From: Chthoniobacterales bacterium
Lineage (GTDB): Bacteria > Verrucomicrobiota > Verrucomicrobiia > Chthoniobacterales > UBA10450
Assembly (NCBI GenBank): GCA_013697365.1
Contig: JACCXA010000278.1
Location: 1-6,770, forward strand
Direction of reading: 5' to 3'
Length of the DNA: 6,770 nt
Shown in pieces: positions 1-5,987 of this stretch (positions within the stretch are counted from its first letter, which is position 1; each line of letters begins with the position of its first letter). Below the pieces are notes generated by a model. That model made no database searches. It worked only from the letters and a program-made list of their open reading frames with translations, and was not told the origin of the DNA. Position numbers and translations under genes: made by a program.

Positions 1-568
1 GACCGTGGCCGAAATGGGTCGGCAGCATGCAAAGCGAGCGGGCGAAGGCGGCGGAGGGCAGATGATCGCGCAATCCGATCCAACGTGCTCGCAGGGAGCG
101 ATGAGTGTGAACGACGCCCTTGGGATCGCCGGTCGAACCGGAGGTAAAGAGAATCAGGGCGTCATTATCCAGATGGATAAGATTGGCCGACGCTTCCTCG
201 CTGCCAGTTTCGGTTGTGGGGAGAACTCTCATGCCGGCGCCGGTAAGCGAGGCCGCGAGGTCGGCGGGAGTCCCTTCGTCTACAATGGCGAGGCGCGGCT
301 GCGCGGTGCGGGAGAGGTTTTCGACTTCAAATGGTGTTAACCGCGCATCCACTGGAATAGCGCACCCGCCCAGCTGCCAGATGGCGAGCAGTTCAGCGAA
401 GAATTCGAGTCGATTGCCGAAGGGAAGGAAGACGCGGTCCCCGGGAGCAAGATCGTGAGCCAGAAAGCGAGCGACGCGGCGTGCGACCTGACGCTGGATC
501 TCCGAGCGATCCCAGCGGCGACCGCTGAACGGCTCGACCAGATTTCCAACCTGTAGTTCCAGGAGCAT
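1..568 (-). CDS. AMP-forming acyl/aryl ligase (ANL superfamily), N-terminal part, cut by window edge
   Basis: The minus-strand frame is open from the ATG at 568 to the left edge (189 codons, no stop), so the C-terminal part lies outside. Residues 142-152 read TSGSTGDPKGV, the phosphate-binding (A3) signature of adenylate-forming enzymes, followed by HTHRSL and, near the edge, LPTHFGHG, the A4-like stretch with its histidine/aromatic residues. Around residues 80-100 there is an IPVDARLTPFEVENL segment, like the VPVNPRLTPEE region of acyl-CoA synthetases. The family activates a carboxylate with ATP to an acyl-adenylate and passes it to CoA, a carrier protein or another acceptor. The substrate cannot be told from this half. 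The start is firm: an in-frame TAA lies four codons upstream and no other start intervenes, although no strong Shine-Dalgarno is visible. It lies downstream of, and codirectional with, the putative MBOAT gene, 110 bp away. A DltA-like partner role is possible, but the motif resembles acyl-CoA synthetases more than DltA. Confidence 0.93.
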   Translation of the reverse strand, partial: MLLELQVGNLVEPFSGRRWDRSEIQRQVARRVARFLAHDLAPGDRVFLPFGNRLEFFAELLAIWQLGGCAIPVDARLTPFEVENLSRTAQPRLAIVDEGTPADLAASLTGAGMRVLPTTETGSEEASANLIHLDNDALILFTSGSTGDPKGVVHTHRSLRARWIGLRDHLPSAAFARSLCMLPTHFGHG

Positions 569-599
569 GAGTCTTCGGGATTATGAAGGGAATTATTTG

Positions 600-665
600 G
601 CCACGGATAGACACGGATTCAGAAATGCATTTCCCCAGCCGTCAAAATCCGTGCTCATCCGTGGC
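600..665. repeat. 20-bp imperfect inverted repeat built from 'CACGGAT' units
   Basis: The left arm at 600-619 (GCCACGGATAGACACGGATT) pairs with the right arm at 646-665 (AATCCGTGCTCATCCGTGGC), 17 of 20 positions, with the three mismatches together in the middle. The loop is 26 nt. Each arm holds two copies of the 7-mer CACGGAT spaced 10 nt apart (602-608, 612-618 and, inverted, 647-653, 657-663), so four copies sit at one-helical-turn spacing within each arm. The element lies 14 nt past the MBOAT stop codon and 32 nt before the ligase start. In the transcribed (minus) direction it is followed by CAAATAATT, not a T-run, so it is not a classical Rho-independent terminator. It could be an mRNA-stabilising or processing hairpin, an attenuator, or one copy of a dispersed genomic repeat. 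I recall similar intergenic sequence in Verrucomicrobiota, from memory only. Confidence 0.8.
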
Positions 666-678
666 TAGATAATTCTTC

Positions 679-2088
679 TCAGCGCAGACCAAAGAGCCCG
701 AGAAAGAAGTGCGCGCGTGCCAGGAATGGGGCGGGATCCTTCTCGGCCCAGATGTGGATGATGCTGAAGAACGACCAGACGCCGAAAATGGCGAGGGCGC
801 GCTGGGGAATTGCGCGTGTGGTTCGGACCCGACGCTGTTCGCGTTGCATCGAAACGTAGATGCCGAGCGCGAGGAGGAGACAATAGAAGACGCGCGACTG
901 GAGCGCGGCCCCCATGGCGGAGAAATCGCCGGTCACGAGCGCCCCATCCAACCGGAGCCAGTGGTAATAGATGTTGCCGACAAAGGCAGCCATGAAGACG
1001 GCGGCAAAGATACGAAGGCGCGGAGAGGTTTTGAAGTGACGCGTGAAAGTCGGGTAGAAGAAGAAATTCACGAGCAGCTCTTTGAAGTAGTAATAGTAGC
1101 GGTTCCAAAACTCGACAATGGTTTCGGCCAGGAGCGGTTTGTAAGTGTTGCGGAAGACGTGGAAGCCGAACATGCGCAGCCAGGCGATGATGATGTGGCC
1201 GCTGGCGGCGAGAGCGAGGACCGCCCAAAGAAGTTCCAGGTAGAGCGCAAGCCAGCAAAGCCAGATCGGGTAAGCGCTCGGAGCGGCGAACATCGCGCCA
1301 AGTCGCGGGACGCCTGACGAGAGGCCGCCGAAGGTTTGGCGAAAGATATTTGGCTCGGCGAAAACGAGGCCGGCGAGGAGGCCTTTCGCGATTGTCCAAA
1401 GGCCCGCCAGGAAGAAGCACTTGAGACCGGCGAGCTGCGACTTCGCGAGGGAAGTGTCGTCGCGTGCTTCATTCGCGGAAAGGTAATCGTGACCTTTGCC
1501 ATATGGCGTATCGCTGCCGCCCCAGACTGGGTAGATATAGAAGAGATGATCGCGCAGATGGGTAGCTGCCATTTTGCCGCGTTGCGCGGTGAACATCATA
1601 TAACCGAGGCGCCAGAGTAGAAACGGAAGAACGATCACACTCCCGATGAGCACCGTGCGCATCGGGCCATTCGCAGGTTGCGTGAACCAGAGCAGCGCAA
1701 GCAGCGACCAGAGCACTGCATGCAGGCCGATCTGCGGGTGTCTGCGGAGGACTGTCGGCAACGATGCGAAACGTTTGGCTGCTAGATAACAAAGCAAAAC
1801 GAAGCCGAAGAGCGCCAGCACGAGCAGCGTTAAGCCAACCAAATCGGGCGCAACGCTGAGGCGCGTTGTATTTCGCGTCGTATACCGCACCGCCACAATG
1901 AGTGCGCCGAGAGCCAGAAGCAGCCTCCGGCGCGTTGGGGTGAGCCAGCGCAGAATTGGGCCAAAGAACCGCTGCCAGGCGGCGATGACGCCGGCTTGTT
2001 TGTGAAAGTGGCGGAGCTTATCCCAGTGCAAAGCGCTCGCAGGGTAGGGAAGCGGGCGGGTCGCCGCAAGGCGGCGGAATCGGCGCAC
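679..2088 (-). CDS. Polytopic membrane protein, divergent MBOAT-type O-acyltransferase
   Basis: About 469 residues if started at the GTG at 2088. Numbered from there, hydrophobic helices are visible at roughly 55-70, 80-105, 118-136, 144-166, 220-245, 272-300, 358-375, 398-413 and 432-446. The assignment to the membrane-bound O-acyltransferase family (AlgI, DltB, PatA-like) rests on layout: a conserved-looking EFWNRYYYYFKELL segment (about 326-339) stands where AlgI has FWRRWH...RDY, followed by a helix ending GNIYYHW with His376, where the invariant MBOAT histidine (GLWHG) would fall. A second intramembrane His445 (FFSIIHIW) is near the C-terminus. Members move acyl groups across or at the membrane onto polysaccharides, teichoic acids or lipids. 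The start is uncertain: the frame stays open to 2358, but that part is antisense to the catalytic N-terminus of the plus-strand gene. GTG 2088 or TTG 2031 are the plausible starts, neither with a Shine-Dalgarno. It is divergent from the AlkP-type gene and upstream of the ligase. Membrane protein certain, MBOAT likely, substrate unknown. Confidence 0.75.
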   Translation of the reverse strand: MRRFRRLAATRPLPYPASALHWDKLRHFHKQAGVIAAWQRFFGPILRWLTPTRRRLLLALGALIVAVRYTTRNTTRLSVAPDLVGLTLLVLALFGFVLLCYLAAKRFASLPTVLRRHPQIGLHAVLWSLLALLWFTQPANGPMRTVLIGSVIVLPFLLWRLGYMMFTAQRGKMAATHLRDHLFYIYPVWGGSDTPYGKGHDYLSANEARDDTSLAKSQLAGLKCFFLAGLWTIAKGLLAGLVFAEPNIFRQTFGGLSSGVPRLGAMFAAPSAYPIWLCWLALYLELLWAVLALAASGHIIIAWLRMFGFHVFRNTYKPLLAETIVEFWNRYYYYFKELLVNFFFYPTFTRHFKTSPRLRIFAAVFMAAFVGNIYYHWLRLDGALVTGDFSAMGAALQSRVFYCLLLALGIYVSMQREQRRVRTTRAIPQRALAIFGVWSFFSIIHIWAEKDPAPFLARAHFFLGLFGLR

Positions 2089-2134
2089 AGTTGCAATCGG
2101 CAGTGAGCGATTGTAGCGACCGCTCTGCGCCGAT
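2079..2134. promoter_or_regulatory. Dyad-rich divergent start region, candidate shared operator
   Basis: The two divergent genes start within about 45 bp of each other. A perfect 9-bp inverted repeat, ATCGGCGCA at 2079-2087 and TGCGCCGAT at 2126-2134, lies over both proposed start codons. Inside it is a second dyad, CAATCG at 2094-2099 with CGATTG at 2108-2113 (loop 8), and a small AGCG-AC-CGCT dyad at 2115-2124. No convincing -35/-10 pair is visible on either strand. The arrangement would fit a common binding site or start-site hairpins, but if either protein starts further upstream (TTG 2091 or GTG 2103 for the plus gene) part of this is coding sequence. Confidence 0.35.
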
Positions 2135-4595
2135 GATCCCCGCTCTCCGATCTTCCCGATACGCCTGGGCGCGCCCCGTTCTACTCGGGCTGGTGCCGTT
2201 GCTTCTTCTTTTGTGCGGACTGCGCAGTCTGCCGCCAGAAAATGCCGGGCAACGCGCCGGCCAGCGCCAGGTCTACGAGGTTCCGAAATTCCGCACCGTC
2301 GTGGTGCTCCTGGATAGCCTGGGCACTCCGATGGCGTTCGATCCGGAGCTGATGCCATTCGTAAGCTCCCTCATGAGTTCGTCGCTTTACGGTGAGGCGG
2401 AGTCATGTCCAGGGAAGGCGACCTTCCCTTGTGTGAAAAGCATCTTCGAAGGGCGCACCGCCACGACGGGAACGACCCTCCAGGATTTCTCCGCGGTGGC
2501 CTCCGAGCGCACCACCTGGCCGGCGTCCCTCGCGGCCCTCGGGCAACGGCTCGTCCTTACTTCCGACCACACGATCAACCGTCTTTATCCGGACGCGTTC
2601 GTCGATTCGATGAACTATGAGAATCTGCACGTGCCGATCCTGGAGCGGGACGGATATGCGTACGAGGCCGCGCGCAGGTGGCTCGCTGACCCAAGCATCG
2701 ACGTGTTGCTCTTGCACATCATCGGGACCGACAAAGTTTCGCATGAGCATCCGGTCGGAGGTGACGTTTACCGGGCAAAATATCTGGAGGCCGATAATTT
2801 TGTGCGCGAAGTCGCCGCGCGGCTCGGGCCGCAGGATTATCTCTACGTGCTGGGCGATCACGGGCACAACGAGCTGGGCGGTCACACCGCGGACGCAGCT
2901 TACCTCGCGCATGGTCCGCTTTTTCGGCCGGGACGGAACGAGAATTTGGGTGCGGCGGACATGCTCTTTCTGCTCAGCGTCCCATACGGGCTGACCCTGC
3001 CACACGAGTATGAGGGACACTTCCGAACGGATCTCACGCTCCTGCCTAACGAGTCCCGCGAGAAGCTGCTGCAGGAGCAAGCGCGCCTCTGGGGAATTTC
3101 GACCGAAGGGCGGGAGAGCAACGACCTTGAAGCGCGCCTGAACGAGCACGTCCAGCACGCGCGGGAAGAGGGGCAGCGCGAGCAGGGTTTGAATACGATC
3201 TGGCGCGTCGGGCCATGGCTACTGGCGGCGGCGCTTTTTCTCTTCAGCGAGCTAAAGCCCTGGGGCGGCGAACGGACGCGGCTGACATTGTCGGAGAGCG
3301 CTGCGGTCGGCCTCCTTGGACTGGGAATTGCGCTGGGTCTTGCCGGGATCTCGGAGGGCGGGTGGCTCGCAGCCGCCGCGGCAGCGTGGTGTTGCGTCCA
3401 TCAACTCGGGACGGCACGGACAATCGGCGCGCTCTCGGCGCTGGCACTTTTGGGCGTCATTGCATTCTGGGTCACGCCGGCTGGGCTGGAGTGGTTTCAC
3501 GTTCGCAAACATCAGCCAGTCGCGTGGAGTGTTTTTTACCCGCTCGCCTTGATAGCAGGTCTGGCATTGAGTCTTTCGATGGGCGCGACATCCCGGCGGC
3601 TGCATGCCGTCCGGGCACTGTTGGTGACGGGGACCGCGCTTTGGCTCCTGGCCTATTTTGGGCCCTATAATTATGCCCTCACGGGTCGTGGACCGAAGGT
3701 GGTCTTGATGATCCTGGCGCCGTTAGCGGTTCTGTTAGCAGGTGGAATTCGGCCGTTCTTCTCGATATCTAGTCTCGGTTTGGCGGGAATGGTTCCGTTC
3801 CTGACCTTTCATACTTCTTCGTTCAATATCGAATACCGCATCACTGATCGAATCGCTGAGATGCCGGACTGGTTCAGGGTCGCGGCATGCATCCTGGCCG
3901 GCGCTTTCTTCGTCGCGTCTATTTGTGTTCGGGAATCTGAAAGACCGCTTCTCCGGTGGACGCGCCTGTGCCTGATCGGTGGCGTTTGTATCGCGTGCTG
4001 GCTGCTGGTTTGTGTCGTCCTCTTTCAATTTGACGCCGGGAAACTCGTTGGCGTGCTGCTGGGAAGCCTGGGATTAACCGCCTTCCTGCGGCTTTTTCAG
4101 CGCGCGCGATTGCCCTTTGCCTGGTCCGCGTTGGCCGGAGCGATAATGGTATTCGCCATTTTCCATTTCGTGTTGAATGGCTACGCCCTTAGCCACGTTG
4201 ATTTTCGATTTGCGGCGAACAAGATTTTCCCCTTCCAGGAAGAAGCGTTGCGTGCGCCGCAGCTCATCCTTTGGGTTCTGGTAAAATACTTGTTTGTCCT
4301 GCTTCCGCCGCTCGCTGTGCTGCTCCGGGCCGTCGGAAAGGATGCGGCGCTCCTGGTGCTGCAGCTGGGTTGCTGGCGCGAGTTGATGATTGTCCTGAGC
4401 GCGTTGGGGCTTTCGATCTTTGACGCGCGCGGCGTGGACGAACTTTGCAGCGAAGAGATCTACTTTTGGACCTTTCTGAATTTCGCGCTGTGGTTGCTTT
4501 GCCTGGCGAGCGCGTGGTGGCATCGGCCTTTCGCGCGAGCTGAACCAAAGGCTCTAAGGCCATCCAACGCTCAATCCCTGGCGCGCGCGACTTAG
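2133..4595 (+). CDS. Polytopic alkaline-phosphatase-superfamily phosphotransferase, GPI ethanolamine-phosphate transferase-like
   Basis: An 820-residue protein from ATG 2133; in-frame TTG 2091 and GTG 2103 would add 14 or 10 residues and cannot be excluded, since no start has a clear Shine-Dalgarno. Residues 15-32 form a signal anchor. Residues about 53-300 are an AlkP-fold domain, with every expected ligand visible: Asp61 (VVVLLDSLG), nucleophile Thr97 (GKATFPC), Asp200 and His204 (HIIGTDKVSHEHP), Asp242-His243 (VLGDHGHNELGG) and His251 (GGHT). A charged, probably coiled segment follows (about 305-352), then roughly 13 membrane helices from 358 to about 795. This order (anchor, two-metal phosphotransferase domain outside the membrane, large polytopic C-terminus) is that of eukaryotic PIG-N/PIG-O/PIG-G, which transfer phosphoethanolamine to GPI mannose. 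Bacterial EptA/LtaS enzymes have the membrane part first. I infer a periplasmic phospho-transferase or phosphodiesterase acting on an envelope lipid or glycan. The donor and acceptor are unknown. It is divergent from the MBOAT gene. Confidence 0.85.
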   Translation: MIPALRSSRYAWARPVLLGLVPLLLLLCGLRSLPPENAGQRAGQRQVYEVPKFRTVVVLLDSLGTPMAFDPELMPFVSSLMSSSLYGEAESCPGKATFPCVKSIFEGRTATTGTTLQDFSAVASERTTWPASLAALGQRLVLTSDHTINRLYPDAFVDSMNYENLHVPILERDGYAYEAARRWLADPSIDVLLLHIIGTDKVSHEHPVGGDVYRAKYLEADNFVREVAARLGPQDYLYVLGDHGHNELGGHTADAAYLAHGPLFRPGRNENLGAADMLFLLSVPYGLTLPHEYEGHFRTDLTLLPNESREKLLQEQARLWGISTEGRESNDLEARLNEHVQHAREEGQREQGLNTIWRVGPWLLAAALFLFSELKPWGGERTRLTLSESAAVGLLGLGIALGLAGISEGGWLAAAAAAWCCVHQLGTARTIGALSALALLGVIAFWVTPAGLEWFHVRKHQPVAWSVFYPLALIAGLALSLSMGATSRRLHAVRALLVTGTALWLLAYFGPYNYALTGRGPKVVLMILAPLAVLLAGGIRPFFSISSLGLAGMVPFLTFHTSSFNIEYRITDRIAEMPDWFRVAACILAGAFFVASICVRESERPLLRWTRLCLIGGVCIACWLLVCVVLFQFDAGKLVGVLLGSLGLTAFLRLFQRARLPFAWSALAGAIMVFAIFHFVLNGYALSHVDFRFAANKIFPFQEEALRAPQLILWVLVKYLFVLLPPLAVLLRAVGKDAALLVLQLGCWRELMIVLSALGLSIFDARGVDELCSEEIYFWTFLNFALWLLCLASAWWHRPFARAEPKALRPSNAQSLARAT

Positions 4596-4631
4596 CGTTT
4601 GCGCTTGGAAGACCGAGGCGCAACGCTCAAT
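4565..4631 (+). repeat. 11-bp direct repeat flanking the stop codon region
   Basis: CAACGCTCAAT occurs at 4565-4575 and again at 4621-4631, 56 bp apart. The first copy is in the last codons of the AlkP-type gene and the second just before the ATG of the small coiled-coil gene. It may be a relic of a small duplication. The second copy also supplies the right arm of the adjacent hairpin. Confidence 0.5.
4594..4627 (+). promoter_or_regulatory. Intergenic hairpin overlapping the AlkP gene stop codon
   Basis: AGCGTTTGCGC (4594-4604) pairs with GCGCAACGCT (4618-4627): ten base pairs with one bulged T and a 13-nt loop. It starts inside the TAG stop at 4593-4595 and ends 8 nt before the ATG at 4636. 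No T-run follows, so an intrinsic terminator is unlikely. It could be a processing or stability element between two cotranscribed genes, or a leader structure controlling translation of the small downstream gene, which has no visible Shine-Dalgarno. Confidence 0.45.
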
Positions 4632-4635
4632 AGAT

Positions 4636-4920
4636 ATGAAATCGGCCTACGAACTGGCGATGGAACGCTTGGAGAAGAAAGCACCGAGCGTCGTGCTGAC
4701 CGACGAGCAGAAGGAGCAGATCGCGGAGATCGATTCCAGCTATCGCGCGAAAATCGCGGAGAAAGAACTTTTCCTGACGGACCAGATCCGCAAGGCGCGA
4801 GGCAGCGGGAGTTTGGAAGAAGCGGAATCTCTCGAGAAGCAGCTCACAATTGAGGTGCGCCGGGTGCACGAAGACTGCGAGGAGAAGAAGGAGAAGCTGC
4901 GGCGATCATTCGGAAGCTAA
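4636..4920 (+). CDS. Small charged coiled-coil protein, unknown function
   Basis: A 94-residue soluble protein starting MKSAYELAMERLEKK. It has no signal peptide and no membrane segment. From about residue 20 (LTDEQKEQIAEID) to residue 91 it is almost continuously helical and highly charged (Glu/Lys/Arg rich) with heptad-like Leu/Ile spacing, broken once by GSGS at about 56-59, so a two-helix hairpin or an elongated coiled coil is likely. It contains two cysteines at most and no recognisable catalytic motif. I seem to recall similar small proteins with an MKSAYELAMERL start in Verrucomicrobiota genomes, but I cannot verify this and know no function. It lies 40 bp after the AlkP-type gene on the same strand, separated by a hairpin, and converges on the desaturase gene with 7 bp between stop codons. 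The start is the only in-frame ATG near the beginning, and the preceding CAATAGAT offers no Shine-Dalgarno. Confidence 0.85.
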   Translation: MKSAYELAMERLEKKAPSVVLTDEQKEQIAEIDSSYRAKIAEKELFLTDQIRKARGSGSLEEAESLEKQLTIEVRRVHEDCEEKKEKLRRSFGS

Positions 4921-4927
4921 CGGCGAC

Positions 4928-5869
4928 CTAGCTCGCAGCTGGTGCGGAATCTCCGCTGCGACCGCGATCGCTGCGCTTCGGCGGATGGGGATCCAGGAAC
5001 CCCAGCAGGTGGGCGCGGTTGATCACGCGCACGTTTTCCTGTCGCTGTAATCCGGCGATTTGCTGATGAAACGATTCCATTTTCGTCCAATGCACTTTAG
5101 GGCGGAAATGGTGTTCGGCATGGTAGCCGTTGTAGAAAAAGATCCAGTTGTAGAGCTTGCCGTAGCTGCTGACGCCCCACGCGATCGGTTTGTCCGGATC
5201 GGCGCCGTAATGCCGGAAATAACCGTTCAGATAACTGAAGCAATGACCAAGGTAGAAGAACGGCAGGAAGAAAAAGATCACGTAACGCCAGTTGAAGACA
5301 AACATGACGAAGAGAGCCATGGCAAAGGCGGCGAGCTCCACGTTGCCCCAAATCAACTCCGTCCGGCCACGCTTCTTTAGTTCACGCGCGATCGCGGCAG
5401 GATTGTCGCGAAAAAAGCTCAAGAAAACGTAGGTCCAGGGACTTTCCGGCTCGCCGTCGTGTCCGTGCCGGTAGATCGAAAGCCAATCGATGGTCTCGCC
5501 AGTTTCGTCGGGGCGGTCGGAGTTCCCCTTGTGATGCTGCATGTGGACGACGTCGTAGTAGGTCTGCGAAAAACAGCAGGCCATGGATTCGACGACGCCG
5601 AAGAGCCGGTTCAGCAATGGTGCGCGGAAGAATGGGTTGTGAATGAAGTTGTGGGCCACACCATTGATGTTGGCATTGACCATCAGCGCATAGACGAAGC
5701 CGAGGACAAGCATCAGCCAAAGTGGCGTGTGTGGATAAAGGAAGAACATCGCGAAGAAAAACGTGAGATGAAAAACGCCGCCCAACAGGGGCAGGATATC
5801 CCAGCGGGTGTGAGCGAAAATCTTCGAGTCGGTCGTGACTTGTTCTACGCGGATGTGATCGGGATTCAT
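4928..5869 (-). CDS. Membrane fatty-acid desaturase-like di-iron enzyme
   Basis: A 313-residue protein with the three histidine boxes of the membrane fatty acid desaturase/hydroxylase superfamily: HNFIH at 73-77, HMQHH at 109-113 and HAEHH at 250-254, with further histidines at 209 and 220 that may also serve the metal centre. Hydrophobic segments at about 26-45, 48-68, 177-193 and 196-216 place the boxes on the cytoplasmic face, as expected. The family uses a di-iron centre, O2 and an electron donor to desaturate or hydroxylate acyl chains or carotenoids. The box spacing HxxxH, HxxHH, HxxHH fits acyl desaturases, but a carotenoid ketolase/hydroxylase cannot be excluded from sequence reading. 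The C-terminal 20 residues are polar and Pro/Ser/Arg rich. No ferredoxin or reductase gene is adjacent. The start is the first ATG in frame. It converges with the coiled-coil gene and diverges from the TPR gene. Confidence 0.92.
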   Translation of the reverse strand: MNPDHIRVEQVTTDSKIFAHTRWDILPLLGGVFHLTFFFAMFFLYPHTPLWLMLVLGFVYALMVNANINGVAHNFIHNPFFRAPLLNRLFGVVESMACCFSQTYYDVVHMQHHKGNSDRPDETGETIDWLSIYRHGHDGEPESPWTYVFLSFFRDNPAAIARELKKRGRTELIWGNVELAAFAMALFVMFVFNWRYVIFFFLPFFYLGHCFSYLNGYFRHYGADPDKPIAWGVSSYGKLYNWIFFYNGYHAEHHFRPKVHWTKMESFHQQIAGLQRQENVRVINRAHLLGFLDPHPPKRSDRGRSGDSAPAAS

Positions 5870-5898
5870 TCAGGTGAAGCGCGCGCAATCTCGAAGGA

Positions 5899-5924
5899 AG
5901 GCCGGGCGTTCGCAACTCCGGCCT
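5899..5924. promoter_or_regulatory. GC-rich inverted repeat in the desaturase upstream region
   Basis: AGGCCGG at 5899-5905 and CCGGCCT at 5918-5924 form a perfect 7-bp dyad with a 12-nt loop, 30 bp before the desaturase start in the 118-bp divergent region (5870-5987). It may be an operator or a leader hairpin of the desaturase mRNA. Chance occurrence is quite possible in DNA this GC-rich. Nothing else convincing was seen in this intergenic region. Confidence 0.25.
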
Positions 5925-5975
5925 GCATTCTGCTACTTCCGCCCTCGTGAAATATCGTCAACTCCGACAATAACC

Positions 5976-5980
5976 AGGGG
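5976..5980 (+). promoter_or_regulatory. Shine-Dalgarno site deciding the TTG start of the TPR gene
   Basis: AGGGG lies 7 nt before TTG at 5988. It is the clearest ribosome binding site in the window and supports the non-ATG start, because no in-frame ATG or GTG lies nearby upstream and the membrane anchor follows directly. Confidence 0.65.
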
Positions 5981-5987
5981 CCGAGCA

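Noticed and set aside
5..458. Two short plus-strand frames at the left end
   Set aside because: The minus strand here encodes the ligase with its intact TSGSTGDPKG motif.
617..645. Possible promoter for the ligase: TTGACG (645-640) with CTGAAT 17 nt downstream on the minus strand
   Set aside because: The -10 element matches only three of six consensus positions and overlaps the inverted repeat.
600..665. CRISPR-like or transposon terminal repeat reading of the CACGGAT units
   Set aside because: There are only four 7-mers with no spacers, no transposase frame between the arms and no visible target-site duplication.
709..1317. Plus-strand open frame of 202 codons
   Set aside because: It lies wholly opposite the MBOAT gene and its charged, low-hydrophobicity translation mirrors the codon bias of that strand.
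2089..2358. Upstream extension of the MBOAT frame to an ATG at 2358 (90 extra residues)
   Set aside because: It is antisense to the anchor and catalytic Asp61 region of the plus-strand AlkP gene, and the extra residues are Arg/Pro/Gly-rich with no membrane or domain character.
2403..3158. Minus-strand open frame of 251 codons
   Set aside because: It is opposite the AlkP catalytic domain, whose complete active-site set shows that the plus strand is the coding one.
5956..5961. TTGACG on the minus strand upstream of the desaturase
   Set aside because: No acceptable -10 hexamer stands at 16-18 nt spacing.
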